A stretch of 35,371 nucleotides of DNA, from NCBI GenBank assembly GCA_964478815.1, contig CAYZKY010000051.1:1-35371 (forward strand), read 5' to 3'. This document shows, in pieces, positions 1 to 8,042 of this stretch (position 1 is the stretch's first letter; each line of letters begins with the position of its first letter). This DNA comes from DASVNK01 sp964478815. Lineage in GTDB: Bacteria; Verrucomicrobiota; Verrucomicrobiia; Limisphaerales; SXQI01. The notes below the pieces were generated by a model. It was not told where the DNA came from, did no database searches, and saw nothing but the letters and a program-made list of their open reading frames with translations. The position numbers and the translations under genes are program-made.

Positions 1-1
1 C

Positions 2-2566
2 CAGAAGGGGATCATCCACCGCGACCTCAAGCCTTCCAACATCCTCGTGACGGCGACCGTCGAGGGCGCGGCGCTTCCGGTGGTCATTGATTTCGGCATC
101 GCCAAGGCGACCAGCAACAGCCAGCGGCTGACCGACAAAACCTTGTTCACCGCCTTCGAGATGCTCATCGGCACGCCGGCTTACATGAGCCCGGAGCAGG
201 CCGCCCTTTCCAGCGTGGACGTGGATACGCGCACGGACATCTACAGTCTTGGCGTGTTGCTTTACGAACTGGTGACGGGCTCGACGCCGTTTGATGGCGG
301 GGCGCTGCTGAAGGCCGGTCTCGATGAAATTCGCCGTGTGATTCGCGAAGTGGAACCGGCCCGGCCTTCGACGCGCCTGAGCACGATGGTCGCGGCCGAC
401 CTGACGACTGTGGCGCAGCATCGCCGGTCTGAGCCGCCGCATCTCATCCGTTCGGTGCGCGGGGATCTGGATTGGATCGTGATGAAGTCGCTCGAAAAGG
501 ATCGCACGCGCCGCTACGAAACGGCCAACGGTCTGGCGCTCGACGTGAAACGCTTCCTGGCGAACGAGACCGTTTCCGCGCGTCCATGCAGCAAGCTCTA
601 CAAATTCAAAAAGGCGGTGCAGCGGAACAAATCGCTCTCCGTCGGCATCGGGATCATCGCCGCGCTCATCGTGCTAAGTCTGGCTGCCGTGACGGCGTCG
701 CTCGCCAACGAGCGGCGCGCGCGGCGGAAGGCGCAGACGGAGGAGGAGAGGAGCCGGCAGGCGACTCGATTTCTCAAGAACATGCTGGAAGGGGTCGGGC
801 CATCCGTGGCTCGCGGGCGCAACACGGAAATGCTCCGGGAGATTCTGGACAAGACCGCGCAACACATCGGTGAGCAAATCGGCAACCAGCCGGCGGTGGA
901 GGCCGAGATGCGGAGTCTGATCGGACGGCTCTACGTGGAAATCGGGAACTACGAAGGGGCGGAGGCGATGGCCCGTACCGCGCTCGCACTTCACCGAAAG
1001 CTGACGGGACCAGGCAGCGCGGAAGCAGCCTCGGCGCTCAACGACCTGGGCATGGCACTTTGGAAGCAGCGCAAGCTGGCTGAGGCCGAGACCGCTTACC
1101 AGGAGGCTCTCGTCATTCGGCGGCGGCTTTTCGGGAACGAACACGCGGATGTGGCCACGACGCTGAACAATCTGGGCGCGGTGTATCGCCGCCAGAAAAA
1201 ACTCGCCGATTCCGAGGCGTTGACGCGCGCGAGCCTGGAGATCAGGCGAAGGCTTTTCGGAAACGAGCATGTGGATGTGGCGGATTCCCTGCGCAATCTT
1301 TGCATCATTCTGGGTGATCTTGGCCAGCGCCCGGAAGCCGAAAACGCCGCGCGCGAAATGCTGGCCATGCGCCGCCGATTGCTCGGCAACGATCATCCGT
1401 TGGTGGCGGCAGCGCTGGCGGACCTGGCCTGGGTCTTGGGGAACAATCTGGGCGAGGCTGAGGCCTTGGAAACAGAAGCGTTTGGCATCCAGCGAAAGTA
1501 TCTGAGCGACGATCATCCCGATTTAGCCAGGTCCATCTACGTGCTCGGCGAGCGCATGCGGGGAAACGGCAATCTCACCGAATCCCACGCCGTATTGAAC
1601 GCCGCCCTCTCCATCCAGCGCAAGCTGTTGGGCGACGAGCATCCTGACGTCCTGGCCACTTTGACCGGTCTCGGTTCCACGCTGGAAAAGGAGGGCAACT
1701 GGACGGAAGTGGAGGCGGTGCGCCGGCAGACATTGGAACTGAGGCGCAAGCATCACGGAAATGAAGATCCTCAGACCGTTTCGGAAGTCGAAGGACTCGT
1801 CCGCGCGCTTCGTGAACAAAGGAAACTCGACGAAGCGGAAAAGCTCCTTGGGGAAGCGCTCACCTCCGGGCTTTTAAGCAAGCCCGCGAGCGTCAAGCTC
1901 CTGTTTCAGCGGGCCGATCTCATGGGCCGCCAGGGCCGGTGGGAAGAGGCCGCGGCCGATGCGGCTCGGTGCATCGAGCATCAGCCGGCAGAACACTATC
2001 ATTACCACATGCTCGCGCCGCTGCTGGTGGTGACCCGCAACCGTCCGGCCTATGAACAATTGTGCCGGAAGATTCTCGCCGCATTCGCCGACACCATCAA
2101 TCCTTACTGGGCCGAGCGGGTGGCGATGGATTGTTTGCTGTGGCCGAACCCGGACGTGGATCTGCATTTGGTGGACAAATTGGCCGGCACCGCCGTAAGC
2201 CGGGGCCGCGGGGAAGCAGCGGCATTGCCTTATTTTCAGGTGTGCCAGGCGATGTCGAGTTATCGGCTGGCACGCTATGCGGATGCCGTCTCGTGGGCCG
2301 AAAAGGCCCTCGATAGTTCTCCCGCCTACGCCAGCGCCCATGCCTGCGCCGTGCTGTCGATGGCGAACTGGCAACTCGGCCGCCCGGCTGACGCGCGCGC
2401 CATGCTGACTAAAGGCGAGGCATTGGCGCCGAAGATCACTCCTGAGCGCGGCACCGAAAAGTTCGGCGGCTCATGGGTGGCCTGGCTCATCGCGCGCATT
2501 GCACTGGACGAGGCCTCTGCACTCCTCCGGTCCCAACCGGCGGAAAATACCGTCGGCCAACCGTAA
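2..2566 (+). CDS. Ser/Thr protein kinase with transmembrane segment and TPR repeats (5' partial)
   Basis: The reading frame is open to the left edge, so the N-terminal kinase lobe lies outside the window. The first visible residues carry the catalytic loop HRDLKPSN (nt 17-40), followed by IDFG (DFG Asp at nt 89-91) and GTPAYMSPEQ, which define an active Hanks-type Ser/Thr kinase. After the kinase domain comes one membrane-spanning stretch (about nt 632-706, SLSVGIGIIAALIVLSLAAV) and then roughly eight kinesin-light-chain-type TPR units with the recurring pattern RRLFGNEHxDVAxTLNNLG. The expected topology is a cytoplasmic kinase, one membrane pass and an outer TPR region binding other proteins; this is inference from the family. 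A sigma factor starts about 50 nt downstream, an arrangement common in Planctomycetes and Verrucomicrobia, so the kinase may act on transcription. The GTG at nt 47 is inside the kinase domain and is not the start. Confidence 0.93.
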   Translation, partial: QKGIIHRDLKPSNILVTATVEGAALPVVIDFGIAKATSNSQRLTDKTLFTAFEMLIGTPAYMSPEQAALSSVDVDTRTDIYSLGVLLYELVTGSTPFDGGALLKAGLDEIRRVIREVEPARPSTRLSTMVAADLTTVAQHRRSEPPHLIRSVRGDLDWIVMKSLEKDRTRRYETANGLALDVKRFLANETVSARPCSKLYKFKKAVQRNKSLSVGIGIIAALIVLSLAAVTASLANERRARRKAQTEEERSRQATRFLKNMLEGVGPSVARGRNTEMLREILDKTAQHIGEQIGNQPAVEAEMRSLIGRLYVEIGNYEGAEAMARTALALHRKLTGPGSAEAASALNDLGMALWKQRKLAEAETAYQEALVIRRRLFGNEHADVATTLNNLGAVYRRQKKLADSEALTRASLEIRRRLFGNEHVDVADSLRNLCIILGDLGQRPEAENAAREMLAMRRRLLGNDHPLVAAALADLAWVLGNNLGEAEALETEAFGIQRKYLSDDHPDLARSIYVLGERMRGNGNLTESHAVLNAALSIQRKLLGDEHPDVLATLTGLGSTLEKEGNWTEVEAVRRQTLELRRKHHGNEDPQTVSEVEGLVRALREQRKLDEAEKLLGEALTSGLLSKPASVKLLFQRADLMGRQGRWEEAAADAARCIEHQPAEHYHYHMLAPLLVVTRNRPAYEQLCRKILAAFADTINPYWAERVAMDCLLWPNPDVDLHLVDKLAGTAVSRGRGEAAALPYFQVCQAMSSYRLARYADAVSWAEKALDSSPAYASAHACAVLSMANWQLGRPADARAMLTKGEALAPKITPERGTEKFGGSWVAWLIARIALDEASALLRSQPAENTVGQP

Positions 2567-2616
2567 CGCGAATGTCATTGCCACTCGCATCCACGGTGCA
2601 ATCCTCGTACGCGAAT

Positions 2617-3171
2617 ATGAGCGATGCCACGGTCTTGCTGGCCACGATGGAACAGGGCGGCCCGAAGGCCGCCGCTCAGTTGCTCGAACTCGTTTACGAA
2701 GAATTGCGGCGTCTGGCGGCTTACAAACTGGCCCACGAAGCCCCAGGGCAAACACTCCAGCCTACCGCGCTCGTCCATGAAGCCTGGTTGAAGCTGGTCG
2801 GCGCGAGCGATCGAAAGTTTGAAAATCGCGCGCACTTCTTTGCCGTGGCGGCTGAAGCCATGCGCCGAATTCTTATCGACCGTGCGCGGCGGCGGCAAAC
2901 GCTGCGTCACGGCGGTCAGTACGAGCGTGTCGAACTTGAGGAGAATGGCCTGGCGGCTCCGGCCGAGGATGATCAACTGCTGGCCGTGGACGAAGCCCTC
3001 GAAAGACTTTCGCGGGAGCATCCCGTCCAGGCGCAAGTCGTGAAGTTTCGGTATTTCGGCGGCATGACGAATGAGGAGATTGCTCAAGCTCTCGATCTCT
3101 CTGTTTCCACGGTCAAGAACTACTGGACCTTTGCCCGCGCGTGGCTGTTTAACGAAATAAAGGGGGCATAG
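2617..3171 (+). CDS. ECF-type RNA polymerase sigma factor (Planctomycetes/Verrucomicrobia type)
   Basis: The 184-aa protein begins MSDATVLLATMEQG. It has a sigma-70 region 2 (TALVHEAWLKLVG, then RRILIDRARRR) and a region 4 helix-turn-helix (GGMTNEEIAQALDLSVSTVKNYWTFARAWL). The pattern fits the PVC-expanded ECF group (TIGR02999-like), known to be encoded beside Ser/Thr kinases. The ATG at 2617 is preferred because family members begin close before the LLxxxxxG segment; an in-frame ATG at 2572, 6 nt after the kinase stop, would add 15 unremarkable residues. No anti-sigma gene is visible, so the adjacent kinase may be the signalling partner (inference). The 96 nt after the stop hold a short T-run at 3179-3186 but no clear hairpin. 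Confidence 0.9.
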   Translation: MSDATVLLATMEQGGPKAAAQLLELVYEELRRLAAYKLAHEAPGQTLQPTALVHEAWLKLVGASDRKFENRAHFFAVAAEAMRRILIDRARRRQTLRHGGQYERVELEENGLAAPAEDDQLLAVDEALERLSREHPVQAQVVKFRYFGGMTNEEIAQALDLSVSTVKNYWTFARAWLFNEIKGA

Positions 3172-3267
3172 CCCTGCCATTTTTTTAGCTTCCGTTGGCC
3201 TTTTCGCCCTCGCTTCTCGCTTCTCTCAGTGTGGCTCGGATGAGCCGCAACTCGACCAAAGCCTGAA

Positions 3268-4257
3268 ATGAACTCTTTAACCATGCCAGCGACGATGAAC
3301 GGCACAACGCGTCGTCGATTTCTCGCTGCCGCCGTCGGCGCGGTCGTCGCCGCACGTCTGCCGATGTGGAGCGCGGCCGGAGAATCTCCTGGGCAAAACC
3401 TGGCTAATGCAAAGATCGAAAAAACTATGAACACTCTCACCACCAAAGACGGCACGACGATCTATTACAAAGATTGGGGGCCGAAGAATGGCCCGGTCAT
3501 TACCTTCAGCCACGGCTGGCCATTGTCGGCGGATGCCTGGGAAGCGCAGATGTTCTTCCTCGCCTCGCATGGCTACCGCTGCATCGCCCACGACCGGCGC
3601 GGGCACGGGCGTTCCAGCCAGCCGTGGGACGGCAATCACATGGATCAGTACGCGGACGATCTGGCCGAGCTGTTTGAGAAGCTCGACTTGAAAAACGTGA
3701 TGATGGTCGGCCACTCGACGGGTGGCGGTGAAGTCGCGCGTTACATCGGGCGGCAAGGAACGAAGCGCGTGGCCAAGGCGGTGCTCATGGGCGCCGTGCC
3801 GCCCATCATGCTCAAGACGAAAAACAACCCCGGCGGTTTGCCGATGGAGGTGTTCGATGGCTTCCGCAAGGCGTATCTCGAAGATCGCGCGCAGTTTTTC
3901 CTGAACGTGGCCAGTGGGCCGTTCTTCAATTTCAACCGGCCGGGCGCGAAGGTTTCGCAGGGATTGATTCAATCGTGGTGGATGCAGGGCATGATGTGCG
4001 GCCACAAGAACGGATACGACTGCATCAAGGCGTTCTCCGAAACCGATTTCACCGAAGACCTCAGGAAGTTCGACGTGCCGACTCTCATCGTTCACGGCGA
4101 TGACGATCAAATCGTGCCGATCGACGCTTCCGCAAAACTCTCGGCCACGCTGGTGAAGAACTCCGTCCTGAAGATTTATCCCGGCGGCTCGCACAGTCTC
4201 GGCGACACGAGCAAGGAGCAGTTCAACAAAGACCTGCTGGAATTCGCCAAGTCCTAA
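3268..4257 (+). CDS. Tat-exported alpha/beta hydrolase (non-haem haloperoxidase-like)
   Basis: The 329-aa protein starts with a twin-arginine signal (TTRRRFLAAAVGAVVAA, about residues 13-29), so export of a folded enzyme by the Tat route is likely. The body is an alpha/beta hydrolase of the chloroperoxidase/arylesterase type: oxyanion region SHGWPLSADAW, nucleophile elbow GHSTGG (Ser150), acid in HGDDDQIVP (Asp279/280) and His309 in YPGGSHSLGD. Known relatives are cofactor-free esterases/perhydrolases that also give haloperoxidase activity; the physiological substrate cannot be told. An internal Met54 (nt 3427) begins a sequence matching the usual N-terminus of cytoplasmic family members, so a second, non-exported start is conceivable. 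The gene opens a long co-directional run of detoxification genes, with 25 nt to the SDR gene. Confidence 0.9.
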   Translation: MNSLTMPATMNGTTRRRFLAAAVGAVVAARLPMWSAAGESPGQNLANAKIEKTMNTLTTKDGTTIYYKDWGPKNGPVITFSHGWPLSADAWEAQMFFLASHGYRCIAHDRRGHGRSSQPWDGNHMDQYADDLAELFEKLDLKNVMMVGHSTGGGEVARYIGRQGTKRVAKAVLMGAVPPIMLKTKNNPGGLPMEVFDGFRKAYLEDRAQFFLNVASGPFFNFNRPGAKVSQGLIQSWWMQGMMCGHKNGYDCIKAFSETDFTEDLRKFDVPTLIVHGDDDQIVPIDASAKLSATLVKNSVLKIYPGGSHSLGDTSKEQFNKDLLEFAKS

Positions 4258-4282
4258 ACCAAAACAACAACTCTCCATTCAC

Positions 4283-5038
4283 ATGAGCACCAAGAAACTG
4301 TCCGACAAAATCGCCGTGGTCACAGGCGCTTCCAAAGGCATCGGCGCAGAGATTGCCAAACAACTCGCGGCGGAAGGGGCATCCGTCGTCGTCAACTATT
4401 CCTCCAGCAAGAGCGGCGCGGACAAAGTCGTCGCCGAGATCGCCAGCGGCGGCGGAAAGGCCGTGGCGGTGCAAGCCGACCTGTCGAAGAAGGCGGACAT
4501 CGAGCGTCTGTTCGCCGAGACAAAGACGGTGTTTGGCCGGCTCGATATCCTTGTGAACAACGCCGGCATCTACGGGTTCTCGCCGATGGAGGAGGTGACC
4601 GAGGAATACTTCCACAAACAGTTCAACCTGAATGTGCTTGGCCTCCTCCTCGCCACGCAGGCGGCGGCGCGGTTGTTCGATTCCGCCGGCGGCAGTATCG
4701 TCAACATCAGTTCGGTGGTCAGCACGTTGGGATTCCCCTACGCGTCGGTGTATAGCGGCACGAAGGGCGCCGTGGATGCGATGACGCGCTCGCTCGCCAA
4801 GGAACTCGGCCCGCGCGGCATTCGCGTCAACGCCATCAATCCCGGCATGGTGGAAACGGAGGGGACGCACTCGGCTGGCATCACGGCGTCTGACATGCGC
4901 AAGCAAGTCGAAGCCCAGACGCCGCTGGGCCGCATCGGGAAACCGCAGGACATCGCGGGTGCGGCCGTCTTTCTCGCTTCGCCGGAATCCTCATGGATTA
5001 CTGGCGAGACGCTCGTCATCTCGGGTGGCAATCGCTGA
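4283..5038 (+). CDS. Short-chain dehydrogenase/reductase (FabG-like)
   Basis: A classical SDR of 251 aa. The Rossmann cofactor loop TGASKGIG (about residues 13-20), the NNAG motif, catalytic Ser in NISSVVS and the YxxxK pair in YSGTKGAVDA are all present, followed by NPGMVET and the C-terminal GETLVISGGNR. These enzymes use NAD(P)H to interconvert alcohols and ketones; an NSS sequence after the second strand hints at NADP(H), but this is not decisive. The surrounding cluster suggests reduction of a reactive carbonyl rather than fatty acid synthesis, since no acyl-carrier or other fab genes are nearby. The leader is A-rich (CAAAACAACAACTCTCCATTCAC) with no strong Shine-Dalgarno site. Confidence 0.93.
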   Translation: MSTKKLSDKIAVVTGASKGIGAEIAKQLAAEGASVVVNYSSSKSGADKVVAEIASGGGKAVAVQADLSKKADIERLFAETKTVFGRLDILVNNAGIYGFSPMEEVTEEYFHKQFNLNVLGLLLATQAAARLFDSAGGSIVNISSVVSTLGFPYASVYSGTKGAVDAMTRSLAKELGPRGIRVNAINPGMVETEGTHSAGITASDMRKQVEAQTPLGRIGKPQDIAGAAVFLASPESSWITGETLVISGGNR

Positions 5039-5049
5039 AGGAGAACATC

Positions 5050-5568
5050 ATGCTTGGCTTAACGAATCTCGGCATCGTTCATACGGCAATCAGCCTGGTC
5101 GCCCTTGGCGCAGGAATCGCCGCCCTTGTTCGCGACAAGGAAATCACCTCGCGGAACGGCGTCGGCCGACTCTATATCTGGACAACGATTCTCACCTGCC
5201 TGACCGGTTTCCCAATCATGCAGCATGGCGGGTTCGGCAAGCCGCACGCACTCGGCATTATTACGCTGGTGGTTCTGTTCGTCGCGGCGCTGGCAGGCAA
5301 GGGCAAATTGGGCAGCCTCTCGCGCTATATTGAGGTCGTCAGCTATTCGGCGACGTTCTTGTTCCACTGGATTCCAACCGTGGTCGAGACGACCACGCGG
5401 CTGCCGGTGAGAGCGCCGCTGATCGCCGATCGAGACGGCCCGGAGTTGCAGGCCGCGACCGGCGTCTTGTTTCTCATGTTTCTGATCGGCGCTGCTCTCC
5501 AAGTCCGACGGATGCGATCTCAATCGGTCCAGCCCCGCACCAGTCCTTTAACCCTTGTCCATGATTAA
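5050..5568 (+). CDS. Small integral membrane protein of unknown function
   Basis: A 172-aa hydrophobic protein with about five predicted membrane helices: around residues 5-24 (LGIVHTAISLVALGAGIAAL), 40-56, 68-84, 92-112 (containing FLFHWIPTVVETTTR) and 136-153. The ATG at 5050 is chosen because an AAGGAG sequence lies 7 nt upstream (5037-5042), directly after the SDR stop codon; an upstream ATG at 4993 is inside the SDR gene. I do not recognise the family. The buried His-Trp-Ile-Pro segment and conserved-looking His in GIVHTA could bind a cofactor, but this is guesswork. The stop codon overlaps the ATG of the pirin remnant that follows, implying they were once translationally coupled. Confidence 0.72.
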   Translation: MLGLTNLGIVHTAISLVALGAGIAALVRDKEITSRNGVGRLYIWTTILTCLTGFPIMQHGGFGKPHALGIITLVVLFVAALAGKGKLGSLSRYIEVVSYSATFLFHWIPTVVETTTRLPVRAPLIADRDGPELQAATGVLFLMFLIGAALQVRRMRSQSVQPRTSPLTLVHD

Positions 5569-5710
5569 GATTCGTCATGCCCGTGAGCGCGGTCACGCCG
5601 ATCAGGGCTGGCTCGATAGCGATCGCATTCTGCGGGTAATCAGCCAAGATCGCGGCGGAGCGTCGCTCGACGATGAAAAGGAGATACGGCTCGCATCCAC
5701 TATTTCTTGA
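5561..5710 (+). pseudogene. Pirin-family gene remnant with large internal deletion
   Basis: A 49-codon frame starts at the ATG overlapping the preceding stop. Its first 20 residues, MIKIRHARERGHADQGWLDS, match the pirin family N-terminus (pattern MIxIRxAxERGHAxxGWLDS). It then jumps to DRILRVISQDR, resembling the LRVINEDR segment some 20 residues later in intact pirins, and then to GGASLDDEKEIRL, resembling the segment near the pirin C-terminus. The usual pirin is about 230-300 aa, so most of the double cupin, including the metal-binding His/Glu residues, is gone. The frame has stayed open through both junctions. Pirin genes often sit beside hydrolase, SDR and isochorismatase genes like those here, which supports the call. 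Family matching is from memory, not a search. Confidence 0.7.
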
Positions 5711-5782
5711 AACGCTCTAAGCGCGCGCCTTCCCTTCGTTCGATCTAGACTAAACAGCAAAACACAACAAATAAAAGACCAC

Positions 5783-6457
5783 ATGAACCAATACCACAAA
5801 CTCTATACGGCGCAGGACAGCGCTGTCGTATTCATTGACCACCAGCCGCAGATGACCTTCGGTGTTGCCAACATGGATCGCGCCACGCTGATCAACAACG
5901 TGACGCTTCTCGCGAAGTGCGCGAAGGAATTCAAAGTGCCCGCCGTGCTCAGCGCCGTGGAGACAGAATCCTTCAGCGGCTACATCTGGCCGCAATTGTT
6001 GGATGTGTTTCCAGGTCAAGATGTCGTCGAACGCACTTCGATGAATGCGTGGGACGATGCCGGGTTTCGCGAAGCAGTTGAAGCCACCGGCAGGAAGAAC
6101 ATCCTCATCACCGGATTGTGGACGGAAGTGTGCGTCGCCTGGCCCACCATCGAAATGATCGGCGCGGGTTACAACATCTACGTCGTCGAGGATTGCTGCG
6201 GCGCAACGTCTCAAGTGGCACACGAGGCCGCGCTGTCCCGCATGGTTCAAGCTGGCGCGATCAGGCTCACGACGATCGCCGCGTTGCTCGAATGGCAGCG
6301 CGACTGGGCGCGGCGCGAGCACTACGACGCGTTGATGGGTTTGATCAAACAACAGGGCGGTGCGTATGGCGCGGGCGTCGAATACGCCTATACGATGGTT
6401 CACAAAGCGCCGCAGTCCGCGAAGAAGCCGCAAGTCGTGCCCAGGAAGGCGCATTAA
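5783..6457 (+). CDS. Isochorismatase-family cysteine hydrolase (YcaC-like)
   Basis: A 224-aa cytoplasmic hydrolase of the isochorismatase superfamily. The catalytic Asp is in VFIDHQ (Asp19) and the nucleophilic Cys in TGLWTEVCV (Cys117); the segment ERTSMNAWDD around residue 84 is where the basic catalytic residue lies, here apparently Arg84. Length and the C-terminal extension resemble YcaC-type proteins, whose true substrate is unknown. The gene sits 72 nt after the pirin remnant behind an A-rich leader (CAAAACACAACAAATAAAAG) lacking a clear Shine-Dalgarno site, and is followed by a secreted epoxide-hydrolase-like enzyme. Its role in the cluster is probably hydrolysis of a small amide or vinyl ether, which is inference. 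Confidence 0.9.
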   Translation: MNQYHKLYTAQDSAVVFIDHQPQMTFGVANMDRATLINNVTLLAKCAKEFKVPAVLSAVETESFSGYIWPQLLDVFPGQDVVERTSMNAWDDAGFREAVEATGRKNILITGLWTEVCVAWPTIEMIGAGYNIYVVEDCCGATSQVAHEAALSRMVQAGAIRLTTIAALLEWQRDWARREHYDALMGLIKQQGGAYGAGVEYAYTMVHKAPQSAKKPQVVPRKAH

Positions 6458-6492
6458 ACGCTCTGGGAGCGAAAGCTGCGTACCCAGATCGA

Positions 6493-7446
6493 ATGAAAAC
6501 TCAATCGTTATCGCCCCGCCTGAATTCTTTGGGCGGCGCAACCAGCCTCGTCGTCGCGATGTTCTTCGCGTGCTCCTCCCTATCGGCGAACGCCGACGAG
6601 CTGCCTGCGGGTTTTACCGAGCACGACGCCGAGGTCAATGGAGTTCGCATCCACTACTCCATTGGCGGCCAGGGTAGCCCGGTGATGCTGTTGCACGGTT
6701 ACGCGCAGACGAGTCACATGTGGAATCCGATCATGCCGCTGCTCGCAAAGAATCACACGGTCATCGTCCCCGACTTGCGGGGCGCGGGCGGATCATCCAG
6801 GCCGGAATCCGGCTACGATAAAAAGAACATGGCCGTGGACATTCATGAGCTGGTCACGTCGCTGGGATTCAAGCGAGCGAGCGTCGTCGGTCACGACATC
6901 GGATTGATGGTGGCTTATGCCTACGCGGCTCAGTTTCCAGAAGAAACCGAGCGTCTTGTCCTTATGGACGCCTTCCTTCCTGGCATCGGCGATTGGAAAA
7001 GCGTATGGCTGATGCACGACTTGTGGCATTTCCATTTTTACGGCGAAGTGCCGCTGGCGCTGGTCAAGGGTCGCGAGCGGACCTACTTCGAGCACTTCTG
7101 GAATGATTTCGCCGCCGATCCGAAACATTCCGTGTCCGAGGCCCACCGGCGAATCTACGCGAAAGCCTATGCTCAACCCGGCGGTATGCGCGCGGGCTTC
7201 GAGTATTTCAAAAGCTTCGAGCGCGATGCAAAGGACTTCGCCGAGTTGAGCGCCAAGCCGCTTTCCATGCCGGTCCTGGTGCTGGCCGGCGAGAAGGCCA
7301 GCGGCAACTTCCTTGTGGAACAGACCAAACTGGTTGCGTCCCAGGTCGAGGGCAGGGTGATTTCCGGCTCAGGGCATTGGCTCATGGATGAAGCGCCGCA
7401 GATCACGATTCCCGCGCTTGCGGAATTCCTCAACGCTCGGCCTTGA
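6493..7446 (+). CDS. Secreted alpha/beta hydrolase, epoxide hydrolase/dehalogenase-like
   Basis: The 317-aa protein starts with a probable Sec signal peptide (hydrophobic stretch around residues 15-29, likely cleavage after SANA, about residue 34). The alpha/beta hydrolase core has the HGY oxyanion loop (68-70), DLRGAGGSS, a nucleophile elbow GHDIG with Asp135 in place of Ser, and GSGHWLMDEAP with His295. An Asp nucleophile and the GHWxxxEAP ending are hallmarks of soluble epoxide hydrolases and haloalkane/fluoroacetate dehalogenases. The frame is open upstream to 6118, but that part overlaps the isochorismatase gene; the ATG at 6493 gives the signal peptide. It likely acts outside the cytoplasm on epoxide or halogenated substrates (inference). 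Confidence 0.88.
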   Translation: MKTQSLSPRLNSLGGATSLVVAMFFACSSLSANADELPAGFTEHDAEVNGVRIHYSIGGQGSPVMLLHGYAQTSHMWNPIMPLLAKNHTVIVPDLRGAGGSSRPESGYDKKNMAVDIHELVTSLGFKRASVVGHDIGLMVAYAYAAQFPEETERLVLMDAFLPGIGDWKSVWLMHDLWHFHFYGEVPLALVKGRERTYFEHFWNDFAADPKHSVSEAHRRIYAKAYAQPGGMRAGFEYFKSFERDAKDFAELSAKPLSMPVLVLAGEKASGNFLVEQTKLVASQVEGRVISGSGHWLMDEAPQITIPALAEFLNARP

Positions 7447-7493
7447 AACGACATGGGCATTTCAGATCGACAGACAACAACCCAAGGCTGCTG

Positions 7494-8042
7494 ATGCCCA
7501 TCCACGTTGCCATCACCCGCCGCGTGCGACCCGGCTGCGAAGCGGAATTTCAGGCGGCGTTGCGCGAGTTTTTTCAAGCCTCGTTCACGCACGGCGGCGT
7601 TTGGGGGGCAAGCATGCTCACGCCCGCCCCCGGCTCGGACACCCGCGAATACGGCATCCTGCGCACATTCGCGAACCCGTGGGAGCGCGATGACTTTTAT
7701 GGATCGCCGATGTTCAAAGCGTGGGAGGAGCGGGCGCGGGCGCTGACGGAAGGCGAACCAGTATATCGCCAACTCACAGGACTCGAAGCATGGTTTCGCG
7801 CGCCGCACGGTCCGCCGCCGCGATGGAAGATGGCCATCGCGGCGTTTCTCGGAGTCTTTCCCACTGCTGCGATTTTGCATCTGACGCTGGGCCGGGCGAT
7901 TCAGCCTTGGCCATTTTTGCTGGCCAGCTTAGTGTTCAACGCCACGATGGTGGCGCTGCTCACCTGGATTGTCATGCCGGTGGTCACGCGCGCGCTGGAT
8001 GGCTGGCTGCATCCTGGAGGCGGCAAGGATCAAGCGCGATGA
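7494..8042 (+). CDS. ABM-domain protein with two C-terminal membrane helices
   Basis: The 182-aa protein begins MPIHVAITRRVRPGCEAEF, typical of the antibiotic biosynthesis monooxygenase (ABM) ferredoxin-like fold, which covers about residues 1-95. Two hydrophobic segments follow (about 110-132 and 138-165, with WPFLLASLVFNATMVALLTWIV). This layout matches the COG3224 group, membrane-tethered ABM proteins of unknown substrate. The ATG at 7494 is chosen because the fold begins directly there; an upstream in-frame ATG at 7443 would add 17 residues overlapping the previous stop. The stop overlaps the next gene's start (ATGA, 8039-8042), indicating translational coupling with the amidohydrolase. 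Confidence 0.83.
   Translation: MPIHVAITRRVRPGCEAEFQAALREFFQASFTHGGVWGASMLTPAPGSDTREYGILRTFANPWERDDFYGSPMFKAWEERARALTEGEPVYRQLTGLEAWFRAPHGPPPRWKMAIAAFLGVFPTAAILHLTLGRAIQPWPFLLASLVFNATMVALLTWIVMPVVTRALDGWLHPGGGKDQAR

Noticed and set aside
3277..4278. Long open frame (333 aa) on the minus strand opposite the Tat alpha/beta hydrolase
   Set aside because: It is antisense to a gene with clear catalytic motifs and consists of Arg/His/Leu-rich sequence, as expected from high GC in third positions.
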